Positions 17,048 to 25,125 of a stretch of 64,000 nucleotides of DNA are shown here, piece after piece. The first letter of the stretch is position 1. Each line of letters starts with the position of its first letter. Location: positions 62,001 to 126,000 of the forward strand of contig NZ_KB894094.1 in assembly GCF_000374305.1 (NCBI RefSeq), read 5' to 3'. A model generated the notes under the pieces. The model saw only the letters and a program-made list of their open reading frames with translations, did not search any database and was not told the origin of the DNA. This stretch comes from Actinomadura flavalba DSM 45200. GTDB taxonomy: Bacteria > Actinomycetota > Actinomycetes > Streptosporangiales > Streptosporangiaceae. A program made the translations under genes and the position numbers.

Positions 17048-18454
17048 GTGCATGTCCCCGCCTACGCGTATGCCACGATCCGTGCCGCGCTCCCGGCCAT
17101 ACCCACATCCCGCCAAGTCGAGGCTCTCGACTGCTGTCTGTGCGCCAGCGCGTTCGACGGCCATGAGCCGATACCGCTTGGACCAACCGAGTCGTCCGGA
17201 CTCTTCGCCTGCCGCCCCTGCCTGACCCGTTTCGTCGCCCGAGCTCGTCGAGCGCGCGACCACGCACTGGTAGAAGACGCGGAGCGGGCGCGCGCAGAGG
17301 AGGAACAGTGGACAGCGTCGCGTGCGCATTACCTGGACCGGCTCTGTGCTGTACGCCGGGCCGCCGATGCGGTCGCGGGACTGGCCTCCGAGGATGAGGT
17401 CGAACCGCTTGAGATCGCCTGGCTCCTGGTGTCGCTCGAATCTAGCCACGACTGGACCGTGGGCGATGCTCCTACTCGCCCCGCGTCGATGGAGCCCACG
17501 GACACGGAATGGAGAGACCAGAACCTGCGCATCTCCTTGGCGATGATCGCAGCGCGCGAGGCGGTGGCAAGCAGGCTCGCTTATCATTTGATCAATGAAG
17601 CGTCCCCCTTGGACGATTCATCCGATGAAGTGGAGTGCACGGCCGACTGTCACGGCGAGCATGGCGTTTCACATATCGACTGCGGCCCGGATGAGATCTT
17701 CGATTCCCTGACCACCAGAGGGATCGCAATCGAGCGCCCGGACGACGCGCCGCATCAGACAGCACAGCGGACGACTGGCACGCCCCCTTCTCCGTCGACG
17801 CCGGACGATGAGCAGCTGACTTCCGTTCTTGAATATCTCAAGATTGACTCAGGCGACACCAAACTACTGATCAACTGTGCCGCAGTCGGACTCGTCGCCG
17901 CCGCATGGCGCACTGGCCCCCTGGAGGACATCCTCGCGACGGCCGATGGACCGAGTGACGGCGAAATGCTCGCGCAGAGCGTTGACCTTTACCGCCGGGC
18001 GAGAACATCTCTCATCGCCGCGAAAGAGAAAGGGCCCGAAGCATTGTCTACTTTTCAGATCATCGCCTCGGACGTTCACCTACGCTGGGCCGGCGGCTCG
18101 AACTTCACCTTGAGTGCGAGCGGTGGGCCTTTGAAGGAGTTCGTAGAACACGTCGAGACGCAGACATGGCACATGTCGAAACTGATGCGCGAGAGAGGCT
18201 GGCGAGGAGCGTTGTTGCACGGGGCCGCGATCGGCGCCCTCAGAGCTCCCGCGCACTTTGGCATGCCCGGCTGGAATACGGTCGTCAAGGCAGCAGTGGG
18301 GCATCTTGCCGTACTGGAGCCGTCGGACGTGCCGGAACCGCTCCAAGACCGCGCAACGTTGGCGAACTTTTTGCTCGATGCACCCGACGAGCTAGGCGTG
18401 AAAATTCTCGACTGGATGTGCGCTCGAGAACTGTTCGACCAGCGGACCGAATGA
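17048..18454 (+). CDS. Unrecognised protein with ClpX-like C4 zinc-finger N-terminus (468 aa)
   Basis: Residues 29-58 read CCLC then, 22 residues later, CRPC, and the connecting PLGPTESSGLFACRPCL resembles the zinc-binding domain of ClpX; metal binding is inferred. A second Cys/His cluster, CTADCHGEHGVSHIDC, lies at 197-212. Between them is an Ala/Arg/Glu-rich helical stretch, and residues after about 255 form a further helical domain with no known motif. GTG 17048 is chosen because AGAAGGA (17033-17039) precedes it at eight bases; the ATG-like start further upstream lacks such a site. Codon use is less GC-biased than in flanking genes. No known function. Confidence 0.7.
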   Translation: MHVPAYAYATIRAALPAIPTSRQVEALDCCLCASAFDGHEPIPLGPTESSGLFACRPCLTRFVARARRARDHALVEDAERARAEEEQWTASRAHYLDRLCAVRRAADAVAGLASEDEVEPLEIAWLLVSLESSHDWTVGDAPTRPASMEPTDTEWRDQNLRISLAMIAAREAVASRLAYHLINEASPLDDSSDEVECTADCHGEHGVSHIDCGPDEIFDSLTTRGIAIERPDDAPHQTAQRTTGTPPSPSTPDDEQLTSVLEYLKIDSGDTKLLINCAAVGLVAAAWRTGPLEDILATADGPSDGEMLAQSVDLYRRARTSLIAAKEKGPEALSTFQIIASDVHLRWAGGSNFTLSASGGPLKEFVEHVETQTWHMSKLMRERGWRGALLHGAAIGALRAPAHFGMPGWNTVVKAAVGHLAVLEPSDVPEPLQDRATLANFLLDAPDELGVKILDWMCARELFDQRTE

Positions 18455-18557
18455 TTGCAAGTAAGAATCATTTCCCGAACGGCAATTTTGAAAGCGAAAT
18501 TCTGCACACTCGCCCGCCTCAGTAGGTGTCATGGTCCAACGAGAGTGGAGACAGCGC

Positions 18558-18821
18558 GTGAACTGGGACAAGACCACCTTGATCATCCTCGCCTCGTTCG
18601 GCTGCGTGACTCTCCTACTCACGCAGATCAGCGATGTATTGTCCCGGCTGCCCCCCATCATCCGTGCTTGGCGGCGAGTGCGTCAGGAACTCAGAGGTGG
18701 CGCCGAGCGAAATGCGAGGGATCAAGCAGGCATCGTCGAATCTACTCCTTCCACACTCGAAGCGGACGGCTCCCTAGGACGTCCGGGCACCGGTGCAGCC
18801 CTCGGAACTAGTGAAGAGTGA
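18558..18821 (+). CDS. Small membrane-anchored protein (87 aa)
   Basis: One hydrophobic helix near residues 6-26 (TLIILASFGCVTLLLTQISD) follows a very short N-terminus; a basic amphipathic stretch (IIRAWRRVRQELRGG) and a polar tail come after. GTG 18558 is chosen for GGAGA at 18547-18551 with a six-base gap. It is 103 bp downstream of the zinc-finger gene and co-directional, so it probably belongs to the same small island. No family recognised. Confidence 0.55.
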   Translation: MNWDKTTLIILASFGCVTLLLTQISDVLSRLPPIIRAWRRVRQELRGGAERNARDQAGIVESTPSTLEADGSLGRPGTGAALGTSEE

Positions 18822-18875
18822 CGACGGCTCGGCCGAAGCCGCAGGGAACAGTTCCGTCGTCGGCTGGATCTGATG

Positions 18876-20639
18876 TCACAGAACCGCGGAGATGCGGGGG
18901 TCGGTGGAGGGGACGGGGGGCTCGTCGGTGATCCACGGGGTGCCGGAGAAGTGGGTGGTGAAGATCTTTTCGGCGGTGCGGGTGGCGAGGGCCTGGGTGG
19001 TGAGGGTGGGGTTGGGGCCGCCCAGGGCGTTGGGGAGGGCGGAGTTGTCGGCGACGTAGAGGGCCGAGACCCAGCGGCTCTGGGCGTCGGCGTCCAGGAC
19101 GGAGTTCGCGGCCGAGGCGCCCATGCGCATCGACGAGTGGATGTGCAGCAGGAGGGGCGCCCAGTCCATGCGGTGGACGCGGCGGGCACCGGCCTTGCGG
19201 AGCAGTTCGGCGGCGCGGCGGGCCAGGTACTCGCGGGAGTCGGCGGTGCGGCGGCTGCGGGATCGGTGGCGGAGGACCGCCTTGGGGATCTGGCCGTGCT
19301 CGTCGGTGGGCAGCGCCGACAGGGTGACGCGGTTGTCGGGTTCGACGTCGTCGCCCGTCAGGATCAGGACGTTGAGCAGCCGGTCCACGCCGTGCGCCAG
19401 CAGCTCCTTCAGCTCGGGGCCGACGACGCGTCCCGCGCGGCCGTCCCACGGTCCGGTCGGGCCGCGGCCGTTGCGGTAGCGGCCCCGGATGCCGCTGTCG
19501 GACAGCGCGAACGAGAACGCCTGCATCGCGGGCGGGACGCCGACGTTCTCCAGCGACCCGTAGCCGGGGAAGTCGCAGCGGGCGGCCGACGACGGGCCGC
19601 GCGACGAGCCGGTGTCGTCGTCGAACACCCCGGTGACGAAGTCGAGGTGGTGGTCGGTCAGGCCCCGTCCGACCCAGCCGTTCGGGTTCGGCAGGCCGCT
19701 GTTCAGCCAGAGCCGGGGCGTCTCCGTCGTGCCTCCGGCGAGGACGACGACCTTCGCGTCCTCCCGGTGCGTCTCCCCCGTCGTCACCGACCGCCACGTC
19801 ACGCCGGTCGCCGTCGTCCGTCCGGAGCGTCGTGCCGTGTGCACGCGCGTGACGTACGCGTCGGCGAGCAGCGTCACCGCGCGGCCGTGGCGTGACCAGG
19901 CGGGGGCCGTCAGCGCCATCGGCACGTAGCTGTTGTCGGTAGAGCGTTTGGCGGCCTGGTTGCGCGGCGCTCCGGCGGGCTCCATGCAGCCTTGCAGGCA
20001 GTAGCCGCAGAACGTGCAGCCGGTGGCCTGCGGGTGGCGCAGCCGTGCCGGGTCTCCGGTGCGCCCGGCCGTGCCGCCGGGTTGCAGGATCGCGTTCTCC
20101 TGCGGGCGGAACGACGCCGTCAGCGTGTCCTTGGTCGTCTGGACGGGCAGGCCGAGCCGTTCGGCTCCGCCGAGGAACACGGTCTCCTTGACGCCCATCG
20201 CCGCCGTCTGCACCGGCAGCGTCGCCTCGACCCACGCGTAGTACGGCACCAGCTCCTCGTACCGGAACGGGAAGGCGTGGGCGGTGTCGTACATCGCCCG
20301 GTCCGCGCCGGTGTATCCGGCGAACACGCCCCGGAACGCGCGCGGCGAGTTGCCGTAGTAGTGCAGGGTCGTCCCGCCGACGCCGGTGGCCTGGAGGAGG
20401 TAGGAGTTCTGCGGCGTCTCGCGCAGCCAGGCGGGGGCGTCCCGGTCGGACGGCCCGGCGCGCAGGAACCCCGTCAGCGGGTTGTTCGCGTCGTTCTCCA
20501 GGTGGGTCCACTCGCGGCGCGGGTCGCCGTGCCGGGCGCCGCCCTCCAGCAGCAGGACGTCCAGTCCCCGCGACGCCAGCTCCTTCGCGACGACGGGCCC
20601 GCCGCCGCCCGCCCCGACGACGATCACGTCCCGGCTCAT
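18876..20639 (-). CDS. GMC oxidoreductase with Cys-rich (Fe-S type) motif (587 aa)
   Basis: FAD-dependent alcohol/sugar dehydrogenase of the GMC family. The N-terminus has VVGAGGGGPVVAKELASRG (FAD binding), and the C-terminus has the active-site region HIHSSMRMGASAANSVLDAD and NPTLTTQALATRTAEKI. Near residues 215-226 is CTFCGYCLQGC, a CxxCxxCxxxC motif. FAD glucose and gluconate dehydrogenases carry an iron-sulfur cluster in such a position; a cluster here is inferred. ATG 20639 overlaps the stop of the partner gene (ATGA), showing coupling. Substrate unknown. Confidence 0.9.
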   Translation of the reverse strand: MSRDVIVVGAGGGGPVVAKELASRGLDVLLLEGGARHGDPRREWTHLENDANNPLTGFLRAGPSDRDAPAWLRETPQNSYLLQATGVGGTTLHYYGNSPRAFRGVFAGYTGADRAMYDTAHAFPFRYEELVPYYAWVEATLPVQTAAMGVKETVFLGGAERLGLPVQTTKDTLTASFRPQENAILQPGGTAGRTGDPARLRHPQATGCTFCGYCLQGCMEPAGAPRNQAAKRSTDNSYVPMALTAPAWSRHGRAVTLLADAYVTRVHTARRSGRTTATGVTWRSVTTGETHREDAKVVVLAGGTTETPRLWLNSGLPNPNGWVGRGLTDHHLDFVTGVFDDDTGSSRGPSSAARCDFPGYGSLENVGVPPAMQAFSFALSDSGIRGRYRNGRGPTGPWDGRAGRVVGPELKELLAHGVDRLLNVLILTGDDVEPDNRVTLSALPTDEHGQIPKAVLRHRSRSRRTADSREYLARRAAELLRKAGARRVHRMDWAPLLLHIHSSMRMGASAANSVLDADAQSRWVSALYVADNSALPNALGGPNPTLTTQALATRTAEKIFTTHFSGTPWITDEPPVPSTDPRISAVL

Positions 20640-21433
20640 CCGGTCGCCTCCCTGCGCCCCTGGTAGTAGCCGCGGAACTCGGGGCGGCCCTCGGCGGCGG
20701 GCGTGTAGCCGCTGACGCGCCAGCCGACGGGGGTGCCGCGCAGTTCCCGGGCGTCGCGGTCCCAGACGGCCCATTCGGAGTAGCCGCCGAGCGCGGTCAG
20801 CTCCAGCAGCGCGCCGCCGAGGAACCGCAGCAGCCCGGACGCGGTGCGGCGCAGCGGCTCGGGCAGCCGCGCGTCCAAGATCTCGACGAGGTCGGGGTCG
20901 GCGCCCTCCAGCAGCTCGAACACGCGGGCCTTGCGGTCGAAGGACAGCCGCGCGAACGGCGTGCGGAACGGCCCGGCGACGGTCCACGGCGCGACCCGCA
21001 GCGCCTGCACGTTGAGCAGCAGCGCCACGACCGGCGACAGCGGGACGGACGCGTCGCTCCGCAGCAGCGGCGTCCCGCCCGCGCCGGCGTCGCCGGGCAC
21101 CGCCGCGAGCAGCCCCCGGGCGAGGGACGCGGCGGGCAGGTCGGGGACGGGCAGGTACCGGTCGAGGGCGTCCACGAGGAACTCGGGCGTGCGCGCCTCG
21201 ATGCCGCCGGGTTCGCGGCGCGGCGTGCCCTGCGCCCGGGAGTACGCGTCGGGGCCGGGCATGACGAAGGCGGCCAGGCCGCTCATCGTGTCGAGCGTCC
21301 ACAGCGTGAGCGCGTCGGGCGCGGCGGCCCGCGCGGGCGGCGGCAGGCCGAGGGACGGGACGGCCGCGACGGCGGCGGCGAGCCCGGCGGCGCCGAGCAG
21401 GGTACGTCGGTCGGGGGAAGCCGTGCCGGTCAC
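20636..21433 (-). CDS. Gluconate 2-dehydrogenase subunit 3-like protein with Tat signal (265 aa)
   Basis: Small subunit partner of the GMC oxidoreductase. The N-terminus has a twin-arginine signal (DRRTLLGAAGLAAAVAAVPS then ARAAA), so the complex is likely exported folded, with the GMC subunit carried along. The body lacks obvious catalytic motifs, as usual for this family. GTG 21433 is chosen because GGTGG lies five bases upstream; GTG 21442 is also possible. The stop overlaps the GMC start. Confidence 0.82.
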   Translation of the reverse strand: MTGTASPDRRTLLGAAGLAAAVAAVPSLGLPPPARAAAPDALTLWTLDTMSGLAAFVMPGPDAYSRAQGTPRREPGGIEARTPEFLVDALDRYLPVPDLPAASLARGLLAAVPGDAGAGGTPLLRSDASVPLSPVVALLLNVQALRVAPWTVAGPFRTPFARLSFDRKARVFELLEGADPDLVEILDARLPEPLRRTASGLLRFLGGALLELTALGGYSEWAVWDRDARELRGTPVGWRVSGYTPAAEGRPEFRGYYQGRREATG

Positions 21434-21561
21434 AGGAACCACCGCTCTCGGTCGCCGTCCGCGGGTGCCCCACCGTATTGGACGACTTGTCAGAGAGGGT
21501 TGGCGGAAAACGCCAAGCCCGCCCGCGCGGTTTCATCGCCCTCCCCCTAGGCGCGGACGTT

Positions 21562-21645
21562 TCAGCCGCCCAGCACGGCCCTCACCACGGCCGCCGTGTC
21601 CGTCAGGTCGGACACGACGCTCGCGGCCCCGGCCGCCCGCAGCGG
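21562..21645 (-). pseudogene. C-terminal remnant of a HAD-family hydrolase gene
   Basis: An open stretch of 27 codons ending in TGA reads LRAAGAASVVSDLTDTAAVV and so on, the typical end of a HAD phosphatase (ADxVVxDL). The same frame is stopped just upstream by TGA, and no catalytic DxD region is present anywhere near. It lies immediately next to the HicA-like module, so the rest of the gene may have been lost when that module arrived; this is inference. Confidence 0.5.
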
Positions 21646-21673
21646 TGCTCACGGTGTCGGACTCCGCTGCGGG

Positions 21674-22021
21674 TCAGGTGCCGGCGAGTTCGCGTGCGCC
21701 CTCAGCACGGACGTTCATGCAGGCCTGCCGCATCGCCTGCGCGACGTGTTCCCAGCCCGGTGTGCCGTCACCGATCTCGTGGAGGGCCGCCCGGACGGTG
21801 GCAACGATCTTCTGACCGGCGTCCGCCAGGTCGTCCGCCCGCACGTACATCGTGGCCGACACATCACCCGTGGCCAGCGCCGCGGTCACGTCGACGTCAT
21901 GAATTGACGGGTCGGCTTCCTCCAGGTCCGCAAGCGCGTCCAGGAACTCCTCGACACGTGTCGCCATGTCGTCGACCTGAACGACGTCGACCTTCAGGCC
22001 AAGCTCCGCATAGAAGATCAT
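21674..22021 (-). CDS. Unrecognised acidic protein, possible antitoxin partner (115 aa)
   Basis: Acidic protein that opens MIFYAELGLKVDVVQVDDM and contains VTAALATGDVSATMYVRADD. ATG 22021 is preferred to the upstream start because GAGGAG lies five bases before it. Its start overlaps the stop of the HicA-like gene (ATGA), so the two are translationally coupled. A cognate antitoxin or immunity role is inferred from that coupling only; it does not look like HicB. No family recognised. Confidence 0.6.
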   Translation of the reverse strand: MIFYAELGLKVDVVQVDDMATRVEEFLDALADLEEADPSIHDVDVTAALATGDVSATMYVRADDLADAGQKIVATVRAALHEIGDGTPGWEHVAQAMRQACMNVRAEGARELAGT

Positions 22022-22242
22022 CGGCGCTCCTCGTTCCAGCACGTACTATTACCGAGCTTCTTGAGAAGGTTCCGCTTGTAGCCAGGATCAGACGGCGTCA
22101 GCTTGACGGTCTTGAAATGCTTCTGTTCGCAAGGACACCAGAGCTTCCAGTACCGCTTGTCCCGCGTGATCCGCCATCCCTTCTCCCACGCCTGCTCAAG
22201 GACGTGGTCCAACTCCTTGTCCCGGTGCTTCGGTCGCGTCAC
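22018..22242 (-). CDS. HicA-like small protein with Cys motif (74 aa)
   Basis: The core ELDHVLEQAWEKGWRITRDK resembles the double-stranded-RNA-binding-like fold of HicA/YcfA mRNA interferase toxins, where the usual catalytic residue is His after a glycine. Here the corresponding region is KRYWKLWCPC, with a Cys-Pro-Cys and His two residues later (EQKHFKTV), so the active site is changed or arranged as in the actinobacterial CPC-containing branch. GTG 22242 follows GGAG. It precedes and overlaps the 115-aa gene. Toxicity is not shown. Confidence 0.6.
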   Translation of the reverse strand: MTRPKHRDKELDHVLEQAWEKGWRITRDKRYWKLWCPCEQKHFKTVKLTPSDPGYKRNLLKKLGNSTCWNEERR

Positions 22243-22405
22243 AGACTCCGCCCGTCATTCTGAGTGTATGTACCCCACGCCGCACCATCCTAGAGCGAAT
22301 CTGTAATCAAGCAGTAGCGAAACGTTACTCTCAAGCCGGGCTCGATGGTGAGCAAAGTCAGCCCGCGCCGCCGGTGTCGGTGGGGGGTCGTATGCTCGGC
22401 GGATT

Positions 22406-24505
22406 GTGGACGTCAAGGACATCCTGCGTGGTGGGCATGGGCTGCGGGACGCCGCGCGGGATCTGATCGCGGACGAGCGGCGGGCGCGGGGGGCCGTGCA
22501 GGAGGCCGTCGCGCCGTTGCGCGCGGAGAAGGCGCGGGCGCAGCTCGCGGGGATTCCGCTCGCGCGGCTGAAGGACGTCACCGGCGGGCGGCTGCGGCTC
22601 GGGCCGCTGGAGAACGCCGGGTACGCCACCGTCGGGGACGTCCTGGACAGCACCCCGTACCGGTTGCAGGCGCTGCCGGGCGTCGGGCCGCAGACGGCGG
22701 CGCAGCTCCACGCCGCCGCGCGGCAGATCGCGGACGCCGCCGAGCGGGCCGCGCCCGTCACGATCGGGGACGAACCCGACCGGGCGCTGCTCGTCGCGCT
22801 GCACCGCGTCGTCACCGCCGGACCCGACCTGGCCCGGGCACGCGGCGTCGCAGAACGGGTGGACGAGGAACTGTCGCCGCTCCTCGCGGACGCGCGCCCC
22901 GCGTCCCGCTGGTGGCTGCGCCTGGTCGCCGGACGCGCCCGCCGCGAACGCGCCGACGCCGCCGTCGCGGAGATCGCCGCGCTGCTGCGCCGCGAGGACG
23001 AGTCCCGCCTGCTGCTCGCGCAGACCTCCGTCGACCTGCTCCGCCCCGAGGCGGGCCCCGACGAGGCCCGCATCGACTACGAGCTGCGGGCCGCCGAGTA
23101 CCAGACGGCGCTGGCCGAGATCGCGGCGCTGGTCCCCGACGGCGACGCCGCCGAAGGCCACCTCACCGACGACCTCGCCCGCCGCGTCCGCGCGCAGCCG
23201 CTCGACACCGCGCGGCTGCGCGTCGCGCTGCGCGGCTACCAGGAGTTCGGCGCCAAGTTCGCACTCGCCCAGGAACGCGTCATCCTCGGGGACGAGATGG
23301 GCCTCGGCAAGACCGTGCAGGCCCTCGCCGTCGCCGCGCACCTGGCCGAGCGGGGCCGCGAACGGGTGCTCGTGGCGTGCCCGGCGAGCGTTCTCATCAA
23401 CTGGCTGCGCGAGATCGAGACGCACACCACGCTGACGCCGCACCCGGTGCACGGCCCGGGCCGCGCCGGGGCGCTCCGGGCGTGGGCGGCCAAGGGCGGC
23501 GTCGCCGTCACCACGCTCGACACCCTGCACGCGCTGCCCCCGCACCCGCTCGACCTGCTCGTCGTGGACGAGGCGCACTACGCCAAGAACCCCGCGACCC
23601 GCCGCGCGGGCGCCGTCCGCGCCTGGTGCGGCGACGCCGGACGCGTCCTGTTCCTCACCGGCACGCCGATGGAGAACCGCGTCGAGGAGTTCCGCACGCT
23701 GGTGGAGTACCTGCGGCCCGAGCTGCTGCCCGACATCCGGCACAGCGACGCCGCGATGGGCCCGCGCGCGTTCCGCGCCGCCGTCGGCCCCGCCTACCTG
23801 CGCCGCAACCAGCAGGACGTGCTGGTCGAGCTGCCCGACGTCGTCCGGGTGGACGAGTGGGAGGAGTTCAGCGCCGCCGACGCCCGCCACTACCGGGACG
23901 CCGTCCGCGACGGCGCGTTCATGGCGATGCGCCGCGCCGCCTACGCCGACGTCAAGCGGTCGGCGAAGCTGCGGCGGCTGGCCGAGCTGGTCGAGGAGGC
24001 TGCGGAGAACGAGCGCAAGGTGGTGATCTTCTCGTTCTTCCGGGACGTGCTGGACGCCGTCCGGCTCACCGTCGGCCGCGACGCGCACGGCCCGATCACC
24101 GGCAGCGTCCCCGCCGCCGACCGCCAGGCCGTCGTGGACGCGTTCGCCCGCGAGCCCGGCCACGCGGTGCTGCTCGCGCAGATCCAGGCGGGCGGGACGG
24201 GCCTGAACCTCCAGGCGGCGTCGGTGGTGATCCTGTGCGAGCCGCAGGTGAAACCGACGCTGGAGGCGCAGGCGGTCGGCCGCGCGCACCGGATGGGGCA
24301 GACCCGGTCGGTGCAGGTGCACCGGCTGCTGACGCCCGACAGCGTCGACCAGCGGATGCTGGAGATCCTGCGGCTCAAGCAGGGCCTGTTCGACGAGTAC
24401 GCGCGCCGCAGCGACCTGGCCGAGTCCACGCCGGACGCGCTCGACATCTCCGAGGCGTTGCTCGCCGCCACGATCGTTTCGGAGGAGCAGGAACGCCTCG
24501 GATAG
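22406..24505 (+). CDS. SNF2-family DEAD/DEAH helicase with helix-hairpin-helix N-terminus (699 aa)
   Basis: Double-stranded-DNA translocase of the SNF2/Rad54 superfamily. Residues about 65-110 contain a helix-hairpin-helix (LQALPGVGPQTAAQLHAAAR). The helicase motifs are GDEMGLGKTVQALAV (Walker A), VVDEAHYAKN (DEAH), FLTGTPMEN, and in the second RecA domain GGTGLNLQAASVVI and QAVGRAHRMGQTRSV. All are intact. GTG 22406 lies nine bases after TATGCT (22391-22396), suggesting a leaderless mRNA. It stands alone, not in a defence operon that I can recognise, so a repair or remodelling role is more likely than phage defence. Confidence 0.92.
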   Translation: MDVKDILRGGHGLRDAARDLIADERRARGAVQEAVAPLRAEKARAQLAGIPLARLKDVTGGRLRLGPLENAGYATVGDVLDSTPYRLQALPGVGPQTAAQLHAAARQIADAAERAAPVTIGDEPDRALLVALHRVVTAGPDLARARGVAERVDEELSPLLADARPASRWWLRLVAGRARRERADAAVAEIAALLRREDESRLLLAQTSVDLLRPEAGPDEARIDYELRAAEYQTALAEIAALVPDGDAAEGHLTDDLARRVRAQPLDTARLRVALRGYQEFGAKFALAQERVILGDEMGLGKTVQALAVAAHLAERGRERVLVACPASVLINWLREIETHTTLTPHPVHGPGRAGALRAWAAKGGVAVTTLDTLHALPPHPLDLLVVDEAHYAKNPATRRAGAVRAWCGDAGRVLFLTGTPMENRVEEFRTLVEYLRPELLPDIRHSDAAMGPRAFRAAVGPAYLRRNQQDVLVELPDVVRVDEWEEFSAADARHYRDAVRDGAFMAMRRAAYADVKRSAKLRRLAELVEEAAENERKVVIFSFFRDVLDAVRLTVGRDAHGPITGSVPAADRQAVVDAFAREPGHAVLLAQIQAGGTGLNLQAASVVILCEPQVKPTLEAQAVGRAHRMGQTRSVQVHRLLTPDSVDQRMLEILRLKQGLFDEYARRSDLAESTPDALDISEALLAATIVSEEQERLG

Positions 24506-24568
24506 GGAAGACTCAGAACTTCCCGGACGTTCGCCCGGAAGAGTGACGACCCGCCCCAGGAGGCTCCC

Positions 24569-24976
24569 ATGCCCAACGTTCGCGTCGAGCGCACCGACGA
24601 CGGTTTCGAGGCCACCAACGACCGCGGCGGCCGGGTGGCGATCGGCGGCCCCGACGCCGAAGGCGTGTTCTCCCCGGTGGAACTGCTGCTCGCGGCGCTC
24701 GGCGGCTGCGAGCTGTTCTCCGTCGAACCGCTCACGTCCCAGCGGGGGCACCGGATGGTGCGTCTCGCGACGACCGTCACCGCCGACAAGATCGCGGCGA
24801 ACGAGCTGGGCCCGATCACCATCACCTACGACGTGGAGCTGCCCCCGGGCGACGCGGCGTCCACCGCGAAGTCCGACGAGGTGCTGCGCGCGGTCGCGGC
24901 GCGCGTCTACGAGCAGTACTGCACGGTCGGCAACACGCTCAAGCGGCCGATGGAGGTGACCCAGGTCATCCCCTGA
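24569..24976 (+). CDS. OsmC family peroxiredoxin-like protein (135 aa)
   Basis: Thiol-dependent hydroperoxide reductase-like protein. The two redox cysteines are in AALGGCELFS (Cys50) and YEQYCTVGNTL, the usual OsmC/YhfA placement, with SPVELLLAALGG before the first. ATG 24569 has AGGAGG with a normal gap. Its function in a specific stress is unknown. Confidence 0.92.
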   Translation: MPNVRVERTDDGFEATNDRGGRVAIGGPDAEGVFSPVELLLAALGGCELFSVEPLTSQRGHRMVRLATTVTADKIAANELGPITITYDVELPPGDAASTAKSDEVLRAVAARVYEQYCTVGNTLKRPMEVTQVIP

Positions 24977-25081
24977 CCGGGACTCCCCTCGTTCACCCCC
25001 GGGTCAAGGGTTTAACTCCACCGAAAGTCCGTACGTTCAAGCGCCGCTCTACTACTTCAGGTTGAGATGAAGACCGTTCGT

Positions 25082-25099
25082 CCCGCTGATCACAGCGGG
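25082..25099. other. Small perfect inverted repeat in the leader of the PAP2 gene
   Basis: CCCGCTG (25082-25088) and CAGCGGG (25093-25099) flank the loop ATCA, 27 bases before ATG 25126. It could be a hairpin in the leader or an operator; I see no evidence to choose. Confidence 0.35.
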
Positions 25100-25125
25100 C
25101 TGACCAAAGCGCAAAGATAAGGAGC

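Noticed and set aside
18595..19189. Minus-strand open frames over the 3' end of the GMC gene
   Set aside because: They are Pro/Ser/Thr-rich shadows of the GMC frame with no independent start signal.
22406..24505. Phage-defence helicase (for example a DISARM or BREX-type component)
   Set aside because: No methyltransferase, nuclease or other partner gene adjoins it; the HhH-SNF2 layout fits a standalone protein.
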